Shown: positions 1 through 7,899 of the stretch, piece by piece
Layout of the letters: every line of letters begins with the position of its first letter
How positions within the stretch are numbered: position 1 is the first letter of the stretch
Assembly: GCA_013813265.1 (NCBI GenBank)
Contig: JACCRY010000204.1
Location: 1-46,037 of the forward strand
Source: Parachlamydiaceae bacterium
GTDB lineage: Bacteria > Chlamydiota > Chlamydiia > Chlamydiales > Parachlamydiaceae
Length of the DNA: 46,037 nt
Direction of reading: 5' to 3'
Program-made: the position numbers and the translations under genes
The notes under the pieces: generated by a model
What the model was told of the DNA's origin: nothing
What the model saw: the letters and a program-made list of their open reading frames with translations, nothing else
The model's database searches: none

Positions 1-74
1 TCGTCTACATATTCCCTCCTATAAGGGTTATAAATGATCTCTCATCATCTAGGATATGCCCATGCTGGGCGCAC

Positions 75-103
75 CCTTTTGAGTGGCTCTGCCACTCAAA
101 AGG
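75..103. repeat. Perfect 13-bp hairpin
   Basis: Positions 75-87 are exactly complementary to 91-103 around a TCT loop. It could be the terminator stem of a gene left of the window, but there is no clear T-run. Its right arm contains AAAAGG, which would be the ribosome binding site of the next reading frame if that starts at TTG 116, so the stem would hide that site. Confidence 0.6.
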
Positions 104-115
104 TGTAACCTGCAT

Positions 116-430
116 TTGAACCAAGCCGAAATTGCTGCACTTAAAAAACTTGCAGATGCACAACATCTCATATATATAAACGAACAGATTGGGAGTAAAT
201 ATACAAGTCTTAGAAAAGTTCCAAAGAAAGTATTGGAAGAATTTGAAAATGTAACGAAGAATTTAAAAAATGTAAAAGCTTATCTTGATAGATCGGCGAT
301 CTATTTGGATATCCAAGAATTAAATGAAAAATATGCACATGAAGATGAAGAGGCATATGATGGATTAGTCGATATGATACATGACTTACTTGGTATTAGG
401 CCAAAACAAGTTGAAATTGAAAGAATATAG
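116..430 (+). CDS. Small hypothetical protein, possibly a 5'-truncated remnant
   Basis: About 105 residues, charged and probably helical, rich in Lys and Glu, with no signal peptide or membrane segment. I do not recognise a family. The frame is open from a GTG at 83, but that codon lies inside a perfect hairpin directly after an in-frame TGA. There is no ATG in the first half of the frame. TTG at 116 has AAGGTG about 10 nt upstream and is the most reasonable start. The lack of a normal start next to a palindrome suggests that the original 5' end may have been replaced or lost, so this could be a pseudogene. Codon use looks like that of its neighbours. Confidence 0.4.
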   Translation: MNQAEIAALKKLADAQHLIYINEQIGSKYTSLRKVPKKVLEEFENVTKNLKNVKAYLDRSAIYLDIQELNEKYAHEDEEAYDGLVDMIHDLLGIRPKQVEIERI

Positions 431-543
431 TTTAATTTTTTGAAGTACAGAAATCAATTTCATAAAAAAGTCATAAATTTATGATTGATACTCATAAACT
501 CATAGTGCTTTAAAAAAAATAATAGCTCACGCTCTATTTTTGG

Positions 544-2031
544 TCATACATTCTCAGGAAGAAGAATCTCTTTGTACAATGGATACTTTTTAAGGAGCAG
601 CGATACGTGCTTTTTGGCACTTTCCACTGTTTCAGGATTCGTTTGACTTTTTGCCTTACTAGGAGCCCCAGATGCTGTTGCTAACGACTTTGTGTTAGAT
701 AGTACATCAAAGATAATCTCAGCAATCTCCTTCATTTCGGCAGTGCCCATTCCTAGTGACGTAAGGGCTGCTGTGCCAAATCTAATTCCCGAGGTATACC
801 ATGGGCCATTTATATCAAAAGGAATCGCATTTCGGTTTACTGTCAAATGCGCTTCACGTAGAGCCGTTTCCGCTTGGCGTCCTGTAAGTCCAAAGGCTGA
901 TAGATCTAAAATACCTAGATGATTCTCTGTCCCACCAGTAACGAGGCGTATACCCTTTTGAAGCAGAGCCTCTGCCAGTGCTCTGCAATTGTCGACAATC
1001 AATTGTGCATAGCGCTTAAATTCGTCAGTGCTAGCTTCTTTGAATGCAATAGCTTTAGCTGCCATTACATGAGGCAAAGGTCCGCCAAGAACAAGGGGGC
1101 ATCCCTTATTTATCGTCTCTTCAAATTCTTTTTTGCTTAATATGAATCCACCGCGAGGTCCACGTAATGTTTTGTGAGTTGTCGAAGTGGCAATATGCGC
1201 AAAAGGGACAGGATCAAAGTCTCCTGTAAAAACTTTACCGGCAACGAGTCCTGCAAAGTGAGCCATATCTACTAAGAATGTTGCTCCAACTTCATCAGCA
1301 ATTTCGCGCATAATAGCGAAATTTAATCGGCGAGGATGAGCCGAGTATCCGGCAAGTAGGATAGCGGGTTTTTCACGTTTTACTTGCTCTCTTAAAGCTG
1401 CATAATCCAAAAGTTCAGATTTCGCGTCAACTTCATATGCAACCGCTTGCATCATTTTGGAGGAAACATTGTGTCGATAACCATGAGTCAGATGCCCTCC
1501 AGAATTCAACGAAAGGCCCATGATCTTTTGATTGAGCATCAGCTGTCGAATTCTTTCATACTCGCCTGGGGTTAGCTCGTCGATGCTCTTTCTACCAAGA
1601 ATTTCTACTTCTTTATTTTGAACTCGATTGACCAGTATCGACCAAAAAGCAACTAGATTGGCGTCAGCACCCGAATGAGGTTGTACATAAGCATGTTCAG
1701 CATTGAATAAACTTTTCAGGGTTTCTTGAGCTTCATGTTCAATGGCATCGACATTATCGCATCCAGCATAAAAACGATGGTAGGCGTAGCCTTCAGCATA
1801 TTTATCTGTAAGCAAGTTGCCCATGGCGAGTTGTACAGCCAAAGAAGAGAAGTTTTCCGATGCAATGAGTTTTAAAAAGGTGCGTTGATCTTTCAGTTCC
1901 TGAATGATTGCTGTGGAAATTGTCGGAGAGGTCGCGGTTATATGGTCTAGAGCCGCTAGGTAGGCAATAGCGCTCGATTTTTGCTCATTTTTAGGCATTT
2001 TTTCTAGGTAATTTTCAAGCAATGTCGCCAT
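544..2031 (-). CDS. glyA: Serine hydroxymethyltransferase
   Basis: PLP enzyme that interconverts serine plus tetrahydrofolate with glycine plus 5,10-methylene-THF, feeding cytosolic one-carbon metabolism. The PLP-lysine motif STTHKTLRGPRGG is present, with the Schiff-base lysine at about residue 287. FLVDMAHFAGLVAG and the substrate-loop region SGGHLTHG are also clear. At 495 residues it is longer than E. coli GlyA (417). The extra length is an N-terminal extension and an insertion around residues 150-180, which as far as I recall is typical of chlamydial GlyA. The ATG at 2031 has an AAGGGGG-like site upstream. It appears to be transcribed alone. Identity is secure. Confidence 0.97.
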   Translation of the reverse strand: MATLLENYLEKMPKNEQKSSAIAYLAALDHITATSPTISTAIIQELKDQRTFLKLIASENFSSLAVQLAMGNLLTDKYAEGYAYHRFYAGCDNVDAIEHEAQETLKSLFNAEHAYVQPHSGADANLVAFWSILVNRVQNKEVEILGRKSIDELTPGEYERIRQLMLNQKIMGLSLNSGGHLTHGYRHNVSSKMMQAVAYEVDAKSELLDYAALREQVKREKPAILLAGYSAHPRRLNFAIMREIADEVGATFLVDMAHFAGLVAGKVFTGDFDPVPFAHIATSTTHKTLRGPRGGFILSKKEFEETINKGCPLVLGGPLPHVMAAKAIAFKEASTDEFKRYAQLIVDNCRALAEALLQKGIRLVTGGTENHLGILDLSAFGLTGRQAETALREAHLTVNRNAIPFDINGPWYTSGIRFGTAALTSLGMGTAEMKEIAEIIFDVLSNTKSLATASGAPSKAKSQTNPETVESAKKHVSLLLKKYPLYKEILLPENV

Positions 2032-2264
2032 TTTGGCCCCCTTTTTATCATGATCAAAGTATAAGGTTAAGGAGAAAGAGGAATAATCGCAAAGAAAAAA
2101 GCTTTGTGATGGGAAAATTGGCTATAGAAAAAAATTTAATCTATCACATTTGTTAGGCTACAGTTAATAATGAAATGCAGTTAGTTGTGAAATTATATCT
2201 CTAGCAATATAGTCTCTGTGGGTAAGTATTTAACGTTAAATCAAGAAAATTGCTCTCTTCTCAT

Positions 2265-2537
2265 ACCGCTACCACGTAAGCGTTAATTTTATCCATCTCC
2301 ATTTTCTTTGCGCTCTTGGCGCCTTTTGCAGCTTCTTGGCGTTAAAAAAAATAATCTAGTGCCTTGCCCATTAAAGCTGTTACAAATAAAACTTCTTAAG
2401 CATAATTAAACCTCTAACTCTATCTATGTAGAACTAGAATGTTTTTTTTAACGCAAAGATGCAGCAAAAGGCGCAAAGGTCGCAAAGATCATTGAGAACT
2501 CGAATGGGTACAATTGACGCTTACGAGTCGCGGTGTA
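2265..2537. repeat. Imperfect inverted repeat between glyA and topB
   Basis: The gap 2032-2563 has no credible gene. Its left arm (2265-2352) and right arm (2441-2537) are imperfect reverse complements. The best match lies in the inner half (GCGCCTTTTGCAGC and GCAGCAAAAGGCGC), with a weaker outer match (CGTAAGCGT and ACGCTTACG). About 90 bp of AT-rich spacer separates the arms. The spaced layout resembles a MITE-like or REP-like element. It sits upstream of glyA and downstream of topB. Confidence 0.6.
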
Positions 2538-2563
2538 AGAGGGGCAAGCATCTGAAAACATTG

Positions 2564-4669
2564 CTAGAGGATTTTAGCCCTAACAGACTTGCGAGGATAT
2601 GGCTTTTTATAGGTTGAAGGTGCGGGAGTGCGGTTTCCTCGCCCTGAAAGGGCTGGAATTTCACCCAGCACACCGTCTTCGGAAAGGCTTAAAATAACTG
2701 TCCCAAGAGGTTGTAAGAGGATTTTTTTTTGTAAAAGACTGCGGATTTGCGTTTCATTCAGTTCCATGTCTTTATACTCTTTCCAAAGTACGAATTTGCA
2801 TCCCTCACGCCACTTTGAGCAGCCATACCCCTTTTTCCCTTGGATCACTTCATTCTTGCATTTTGGACAGGATCCATACTTCTCGTGATTTATCTTTGTT
2901 AAATCGCTGTCCTCGATTACTTGCTTAATAAAACCGGCAATTTTACTCATAAATTCAATAGGATTGTAATTTCCCAGCTCAATTTCTTTCAATTTTGATT
3001 CCCATTCGCCTGTAAGCTCTGGAGATTTCAAGTTTGGGTCCTGTATAAGTGCAATTAAGTAACGCCCCAAATCTGACGCAATCAGTGACTTTCCGCTACG
3101 GTGAATATAATTTCTTTTTAGTAAAGTTTCAATGATTGAGGCTCGAGTTGCCGGAGTTCCAATTCCCTTTTCTTTTAAAGCCTCTTTTAAATTCTCGTCG
3201 TCCACAAATTTGCCGCAAGTCTCCATGGCTCCCAATAAGGCGTTTTCATTATAGTGTGCAGGCGGATTTGTTTTTCCTTCTGATACAGAAGGTTGATGTG
3301 GGCCAGACTCTCCTTTTTGGAATTGCGGCAGATCCAGCGACTCTGAGGCCTGCTTTGAATCCTTGGTGTCTTCTGACTTTTTAGGATATAGCAGTGTCCA
3401 ACCTGGAATGAGAACCCTAACTCCTTTAGCTTGAAAAGGCTCTTTGTTGGAACTTCCCTCGATAGTGGTTAGCTCCTTAACGCAAGTGGGGTATAATGAA
3501 GCGATCAGCCTGGTGACAATAGCATCAAATACAGCTTGTGACTGATAAGGCAATGTGCCAGGAAGTTTTCCGGTGGGAATGATCGCATGGTGATCAGTGA
3601 CCTTTTTATCGTTAATCATGCGATTAGTGAATGGAAGTTGAGCTAGATTTAAAAGATCGATTTCCTTACCTTTTATATGCTTTAAACTTTCCAGCGTTTT
3701 AACAACTTGGCCTTTTAGGTCATTTGTCAAATATCTGGAATCAGTGCGAGGATAGGTGATTAATTTATGTTCATACAATGTTTGCGCGATCTGCAGGGTA
3801 TCTGCGGCTGTAATACCCATGCGACGGTTCATGTCGCGCTGTAGTTCCGTTAGATCGTAGAGTAATGGGGGATATTCATTTTCATTCTTTACTCCTATTT
3901 TTTCGATAACAAAGGGCTGACCGCTAACACTTGCAAGAACCTTTTCAGCTTCAATTTTGCTTTTAAAGCGTTCGGCCTTAAGTTTAAATAGGACCTCTCT
4001 ATAGTTTGTAAATAGCTCCCAAAAAGGTTCCGATTTAAAATGCCTGATTTCATCGTCACGCTTGACAATCATTGCTAATACTGGGGTCTGTACACGTCCA
4101 ACACTCCACAATGTGCTTCCAGCTCCATAGCGGACAGTGAAATTGCGAGTAGCATTAAGCCCTACAATCCAATCAGACTCACTACGGCATTTCGCTGCTG
4201 CATAAAGGTTGTCATAGTTGCTACCTGGCTTCAGGTTCTGAAATGCTACTTGAAGAGCTTCTTCTGTTAACGATGACAACCATAATCTTTTCCAAGTTTG
4301 TTTTTTACATTGTGCCATTGCCAGAATATAGCGAAAAATGAGTTCGCCTTCCCGTCCTGCATCGGTTGCACAGATGATTTCAGATGCCGATTTCAATAAC
4401 TTTTTAATAACTGCAAACTGTTTGCGAATGCCTTTATCATCCACAATTTTTAGCTCGAAGGGATTTGGAATAAAGGGGATGTTATCAATTGTCCATTTCT
4501 TTAAAGACGGATCATATTCATCGGGGTCTTTCAATGCAATTAGGTGTCCAAAAGCCCAAGTAATTTGATAACCATTCCCTTCGTAGTAGCCATCGTGACG
4601 CTGTTTGGCTCCAAGGTGGTCTGCAATATCGCGTGCAACAGAGGGCTTTTCGGTAAGGATGACTTTCAT
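2564..4669 (-). CDS. topB: DNA topoisomerase III (type IA)
   Basis: Single-strand-passing topoisomerase that relaxes negative supercoils and decatenates DNA. The protein starts with the canonical Toprim region MKVILTEKPSVARDIA. It has the acidic Toprim motif ATDAGREGELIFR and the active-site motif LITYPRTDSRYL, with the catalytic tyrosine at about residue 305. Near the C-terminus there is a four-Cys zinc finger (CPKCKN...CSKWREGC). I chose ATG 4669 over GTG 4675 because TopB proteins begin at MKV. About 701 residues is a normal length. TopB is not a standard gene of pathogenic chlamydiae and is often linked to plasmids or integrative elements elsewhere, but nothing else mobile lies next to it here. 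Confidence 0.95.
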   Translation of the reverse strand: MKVILTEKPSVARDIADHLGAKQRHDGYYEGNGYQITWAFGHLIALKDPDEYDPSLKKWTIDNIPFIPNPFELKIVDDKGIRKQFAVIKKLLKSASEIICATDAGREGELIFRYILAMAQCKKQTWKRLWLSSLTEEALQVAFQNLKPGSNYDNLYAAAKCRSESDWIVGLNATRNFTVRYGAGSTLWSVGRVQTPVLAMIVKRDDEIRHFKSEPFWELFTNYREVLFKLKAERFKSKIEAEKVLASVSGQPFVIEKIGVKNENEYPPLLYDLTELQRDMNRRMGITAADTLQIAQTLYEHKLITYPRTDSRYLTNDLKGQVVKTLESLKHIKGKEIDLLNLAQLPFTNRMINDKKVTDHHAIIPTGKLPGTLPYQSQAVFDAIVTRLIASLYPTCVKELTTIEGSSNKEPFQAKGVRVLIPGWTLLYPKKSEDTKDSKQASESLDLPQFQKGESGPHQPSVSEGKTNPPAHYNENALLGAMETCGKFVDDENLKEALKEKGIGTPATRASIIETLLKRNYIHRSGKSLIASDLGRYLIALIQDPNLKSPELTGEWESKLKEIELGNYNPIEFMSKIAGFIKQVIEDSDLTKINHEKYGSCPKCKNEVIQGKKGYGCSKWREGCKFVLWKEYKDMELNETQIRSLLQKKILLQPLGTVILSLSEDGVLGEIPALSGRGNRTPAPSTYKKPYPRKSVRAKIL

Positions 4670-4756
4670 GTTCACTAATCATTTGAATGTTGAAAATGTC
4701 AATACTAGCATGAGAAAGAATTATTTCTGTTTCAGAAAAATGTCAAAAGTGGACTA

Positions 4757-5107
4757 TTAAAGTGATGGATAGAAAACATATTCTTGCAGCAGACATCCAT
4801 TAATTAGATGTTTTTGAATGATCTCTTCGAGAACTTGCGGAGAACATGAATGGTACCAGACGCCTTCAGGATAGACCACAGCGATAGGTCCTTGAGTGCA
4901 AACTCTGAGGCAATTGGCTTTTGTGCGGAGGATACCTCCAGATTCGCTAAGTTGGAGTTCTTTAAGCCGTTTTTTTAAGTATTCCCAAGATTCCATTCCG
5001 CTTGCATAGCTGCAGCATTTTGCTTTAGTTTGATCACAGCATAGAAAAATATGACGTTTCATAACGTCTACACCTATAGATTTTGCCAGTTCATTTAGAT
5101 TTTCCAT
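4757..5107 (-). CDS. Thioredoxin-like [2Fe-2S] ferredoxin
   Basis: 116 residues. The pattern [14 protein letters not shown] followed by NCLRVC matches the four cluster ligands of the thioredoxin-fold [2Fe-2S] ferredoxins of the cyanobacterial/Azotobacter type. Candidate ligands are C23 or C24, C31 or C32, C66 and C70. The segment [18 protein letters not shown] is also typical of the family. It is presumably a cytosolic electron carrier with unknown partners. AAAGGAC precedes the ATG. It lies about 90 bp upstream of topB on the same strand and could share its transcript. Confidence 0.85.
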   Translation of the reverse strand: MENLNELAKSIGVDVMKRHIFLCCDQTKAKCCSYASGMESWEYLKKRLKELQLSESGGILRTKANCLRVCTQGPIAVVYPEGVWYHSCSPQVLEEIIQKHLINGCLLQEYVFYPSL

Positions 5108-5206
5108 TATGTTGTCCTTTGCTTTCAGTGCTGCAACTAGAGACTATATTTGTAGTTCAATTTCTGCAAGACCATTGGAGTCAAAAACTGAAACTTTAGA
5201 TTAAAC

Positions 5207-5256
5207 TTGACAGAAGCAGTTTCTAAGTTAAAGATAACATTGCATACTTTGTATGC
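5207..5256 (+). promoter_or_regulatory. TTGACA box and GCATAC-TTT-GTATGC operator-like palindrome
   Basis: A perfect -35-like TTGACA lies at 5207-5212, and GATAAC at 5233-5238 could be a -10, but the 20-bp spacer is long. Just downstream, 5242-5247 (GCATAC) and 5251-5256 (GTATGC) form a perfect inverted repeat about 30 nt before the start of the 5284 gene. The placement fits a repressor operator. Confidence 0.35.
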
Positions 5257-5283
5257 CAGAAAGCATCAACAGGAGTTTATTAA

Positions 5284-5760
5284 GTGGAGAAATCATTTCC
5301 ATATATTCTAGGGCATATCCCTTTGATTCTGATGGGATTAGCAATTATTTTATATATGTTCAAGTGGACAGCTGAGGCGTTATGTCGCTATATGCTTCTT
5401 TTGCCTATTGGTATAGGATCTCTTTGGAATTTTGCCTTCCATACATTTGCCCCAGAGTATGCAGCACACTTCATTGGATGGCAATCTAGCCCGTTTCAGT
5501 ATGAGGTTGCTGCAGCAAATCTTGGCCTGGGTCTTGCGGGAATTGTCGCATTTAGAAAAAACTGGGATGTTGCTTTAGCCGTTACAGTGATGGCATTTTT
5601 CTTTCTAATGGGAAAAGCCTACGCACATTTGTTAGAGATGTTTTTTGCGGCGGATTATACTTCAGGAAATATTGGAGCAATATTACATGCTGAACTTCTT
5701 ATACCTTTGCTTCTGGCACTATCTTTGTGTCTGTGGAAGAGAGATGGTCACAGAAATTAA
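5284..5760 (+). CDS. Small integral membrane protein (DUF6790-like)
   Basis: 158 residues with four or five hydrophobic helices and no other domain. The central segment (GWQSSPFQYEVAAANLGLGL) and the glycine pattern resemble the family I know as DUF6790, found in scattered bacteria and archaea. Its function is unknown. It starts at GTG 5284, supported by CAGGAG about 10 nt upstream; no ATG is better placed. It is monocistronic and convergent with the dodecin gene, with an imperfect palindrome between them. Confidence 0.7.
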   Translation: MEKSFPYILGHIPLILMGLAIILYMFKWTAEALCRYMLLLPIGIGSLWNFAFHTFAPEYAAHFIGWQSSPFQYEVAAANLGLGLAGIVAFRKNWDVALAVTVMAFFFLMGKAYAHLLEMFFAADYTSGNIGAILHAELLIPLLLALSLCLWKRDGHRN

Positions 5761-5859
5761 TTGAGGAGAGTAAAAAGATGCGCCAACCGCTCGGAGAAGA
5801 GGTGGACAAAAATAAACGCACCTCTAGTACATACGTATAGTTTTTATTGATCCTTTTTC

Positions 5860-5955
5860 GCCGATTCTTTTTCCGTCTCTCACCTGTTCACCTTTCATGC
5901 CTACAAGCATGTACGTCACAAAGATGAACAGGTTATATCCAATAAAATAATCGGC
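5860..5955. repeat. Imperfect palindrome between convergent genes
   Basis: Outer arms GCCGATT (5860-5866) and AATCGGC (5949-5955) and inner arms ACCTGTTCA and TGAACAGGT pair around a short centre containing CATGC and GCATG. It lies between the 3' ends of the 5284 gene and the dodecin gene. It could serve as a shared terminator or be a MITE-like remnant. Confidence 0.55.
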
Positions 5956-5986
5956 CATAAAAAATTGATTAAACCCTTACAATGTA

Positions 5987-6196
5987 CTAGGTTGAGGAAT
6001 TTTTTACCAAAAAACTTACATTTGTGTTTACTCTATATTTCACTATTTTGTCATTCTCTACTAGAGCTTCAACATGTCGAACATTTAATTGATTGATATA
6101 TTTTAATGTACTCGAAGCCTCTTTGAGACCATTTTGTAACGCATCTTCTACTGAGCTACCTTCGCAGATAATTTCAATGACCTTTACTACTGACAT
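5987..6196 (-). CDS. Dodecin family flavin-binding protein
   Basis: 69 residues starting MSVVKVIEIICEGS. This is the dodecin pattern: short, beta-alpha-beta-beta, with SVEDALQNGLKEASSTL on the helix and RHVEALVENDKIVKYRV in the closing strands. Dodecins form 12-mers that store or buffer flavin or coenzyme A. The frame is open upstream to 6262, but ATG 6196 matches the family start and has GGAGG 5 nt before it, so I use that. One unusual point is that the conserved flavin-stacking tryptophan of archaeal and bacterial dodecins is not visible at the expected place (TLKYINQLNVRHVEA). The ligand may therefore differ. Confidence 0.85.
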   Translation of the reverse strand: MSVVKVIEIICEGSSVEDALQNGLKEASSTLKYINQLNVRHVEALVENDKIVKYRVNTNVSFLVKNSST

Positions 6197-6346
6197 AGGA
6201 CCTCCATGGTTTAAAATTATCTTGTGACAGTTCTCAATTTTTTTGTACACAATTTTCCTCAAACCAAAAGTTTAAAACCTAAAACCAAAATGTCCTATCT
6301 ATTTAAAAGCTGAATCTCAGGCAAATTAAGTTTTAAATAAAATATA

Positions 6347-6375
6347 TTGTATTTTTACTTTAAAAGTAGTATAAT
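6347..6375 (+). promoter_or_regulatory. Sigma-70-like promoter of the 6408 gene
   Basis: TTGTAT (6347-6352), a 17-bp spacer and a perfect TATAAT (6370-6375). It lies about 30 nt upstream of the likely TTG start in very AT-rich DNA. Confidence 0.7.
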
Positions 6376-6407
6376 ACATATATATTAATTTAAATTGGGG
6401 GTTGATT

Positions 6408-7214
6408 TTGAACTTTATTTATCTTTTTTTAGTATATTTGGCATTTCTATCAAGTAATGTTATTACAGCCGATAAAAGCATTGTTGTTGAGTCATTGGAC
6501 TCTGAATATCAAAAAAAACTTTTAAAAAAAGTAGGGGAAGTACTTCCTGAACTTGCATCGTATCCATTCTACACTTATCCGAATAATGGGCACGAGTTAG
6601 TGATGGAACGATTTCCGAACGAAAAGGTACTTTTATTTGGGTACGGTAGTCTAATGAACAAAGAGTCTGCTTCACGTTCAATGGGACCAGATGCTTTGAA
6701 CAGTATGTATCCTGCAATTGCATTTGGGGTAAAGAGGATGTTTAATTATAAAGCAAAAAAGACGGAACATTGGGGGGAGAATCAAGATATCAAAGAAAAG
6801 GCGATGTTGAATGTCGTCCAAACATTGAATATGTCGTCCATAGCCAATGGAGTCGTTGTTGAAGTTGACCTTGAAGATTTCACAAGACTAGTTCAGCGTG
6901 AAACGGGATATGATCTTGTGCCTGTCTTGATTGGAGCGTGGAAGAATATTGAGGAACAAGATCCTGACGTAGAAATTCGTGTGGCCTATACGTTTGCAGC
7001 TGCGCACGAGCTTAGAGATCATATTGACTATACAAGTACAGAGTTCTATCCGGTGAGAGGGTATTTACACGCTGTGCAGGACGCAACTAAAGCTTACGGT
7101 GATGTTTTTGCGACAATGTGGAATGCTACAACTTTTTTAGCAGATGGAACCACAAGCATTAATGACTGGGACGAACAGACTTTTGATGGCATTCTTTGCA
7201 CGGGAAAACGGTAA
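6408..7214 (+). CDS. Exported gamma-glutamylcyclotransferase-fold protein
   Basis: About 268 residues. The N-terminus is a signal peptide (hydrophobic NFIYLFLVYLAFLSS, then VITA). Residues about 75-250 look like the GGCT/AIG2 fold, with the signature VLLFGYGSLMN that forms the glycine-rich substrate loop. An acidic residue occurs in the later segment EVDLEDFTRLVQRETGY. GGCT enzymes release 5-oxoproline from gamma-glutamyl compounds. A periplasmic or secreted version could act on glutathione or gamma-glutamyl peptides, but that is inference. TTG 6408 has GGGGG 6 nt upstream and is preferred over TTG 6402. It is monocistronic, with a consensus promoter just upstream. Confidence 0.7.
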   Translation: MNFIYLFLVYLAFLSSNVITADKSIVVESLDSEYQKKLLKKVGEVLPELASYPFYTYPNNGHELVMERFPNEKVLLFGYGSLMNKESASRSMGPDALNSMYPAIAFGVKRMFNYKAKKTEHWGENQDIKEKAMLNVVQTLNMSSIANGVVVEVDLEDFTRLVQRETGYDLVPVLIGAWKNIEEQDPDVEIRVAYTFAAAHELRDHIDYTSTEFYPVRGYLHAVQDATKAYGDVFATMWNATTFLADGTTSINDWDEQTFDGILCTGKR

Positions 7215-7627
7215 AGAAGTTCAAAGCCTTAGAGAATGAAAACTGGAATGGGATTTTGATATCTAAGCTTTTGCCTAACATCAATTATATTAAGCAAAAG
7301 ATTTGGTTCTACAGCGATGTCATTTAGGTACAGTTTTTTTTAAATTTCTATTATGCCCTTTGTTGTTGCTATTGGTGAAACTGCTGTTGGTGTTGTTGTT
7401 TGAAATTTCCCAGGTTGTGTATTGAAATTGAAGTTTTCGGATATGTACTACCCTTTTTCCATCTTCTTTAGGTTTGAGTTCCAAATTTCCATTTCTTTAG
7501 TGGCTGTTATCTTGAATTTAATTGTGTATATTATGTAAAAGCAAGAGTCATCATATTTTAAATGTTGATTGTAGTTATTAAGTAAAAGAATCTTCGAAAA
7601 GAAATGAGATTTACTTACTTTGTTGTA
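7215..7627. other. Intergenic DNA without a supported gene
   Basis: AT-rich. It holds a weak hairpin (CTTTTGC near 7270 and GCAAAAG near 7296) and a GTTGTT-rich tract at about 7362-7402 that might be the remnant of a Gln-rich or Thr-rich coding stretch on the other strand. The minus-strand frame at 7448-7681 starts inside the neighbouring palindrome and has no ribosome binding site, so I do not call it. Confidence 0.5.
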
Positions 7628-7899
7628 CTTAAGCAACCTGTAACTGGACATTCCGACGCATGCGCGCATCAGGTTAAGCAATTAACTTTTTATCATACTA
7701 TTTTTCTGTTACCGCTACCGCGGCTAACTAATTTTAATTAATTCGACCCCACTTTCCGCTAACGCTTCACGCGGGGTCGAAACAATTAAATGAGTTAGCC
7801 GCGGTAGCGGTGAAACAATTCTAAACTAATACAAACTAATAGGAAAATTAGTTGCTTAACCTGATGCGCATACATCGGGATGTCCAGTTACAGGATCTC
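7628..7899. repeat. Long nested palindrome (~270 bp) overlapping the aroDE 3' end
   Basis: The outer arms (about 7637-7690 and 7846-7894) share CCTGTAACTGGACAT and GCATCAGGTTAAGCA as inverted copies. The inner arms (about 7710-7750 and 7773-7812) share ACCGCTACCGCGGCTAACT and TCGACCCC. The centre is near 7762. The whole unit is one imperfect self-complementary element, best read as a MITE-like insertion. Its right end contains the last codons and the TAA stop of aroDE. Confidence 0.8.

Noticed and set aside
544-4669. topB as a sign of an integrative element
   Set aside because: No integrase, relaxase, attachment repeat or tRNA boundary is present nearby.
7448-7681. 77-codon frame on the minus strand
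   Set aside because: It starts within a palindromic arm, has no ribosome site, is low-complexity and AT-driven, and matches nothing I recognise.
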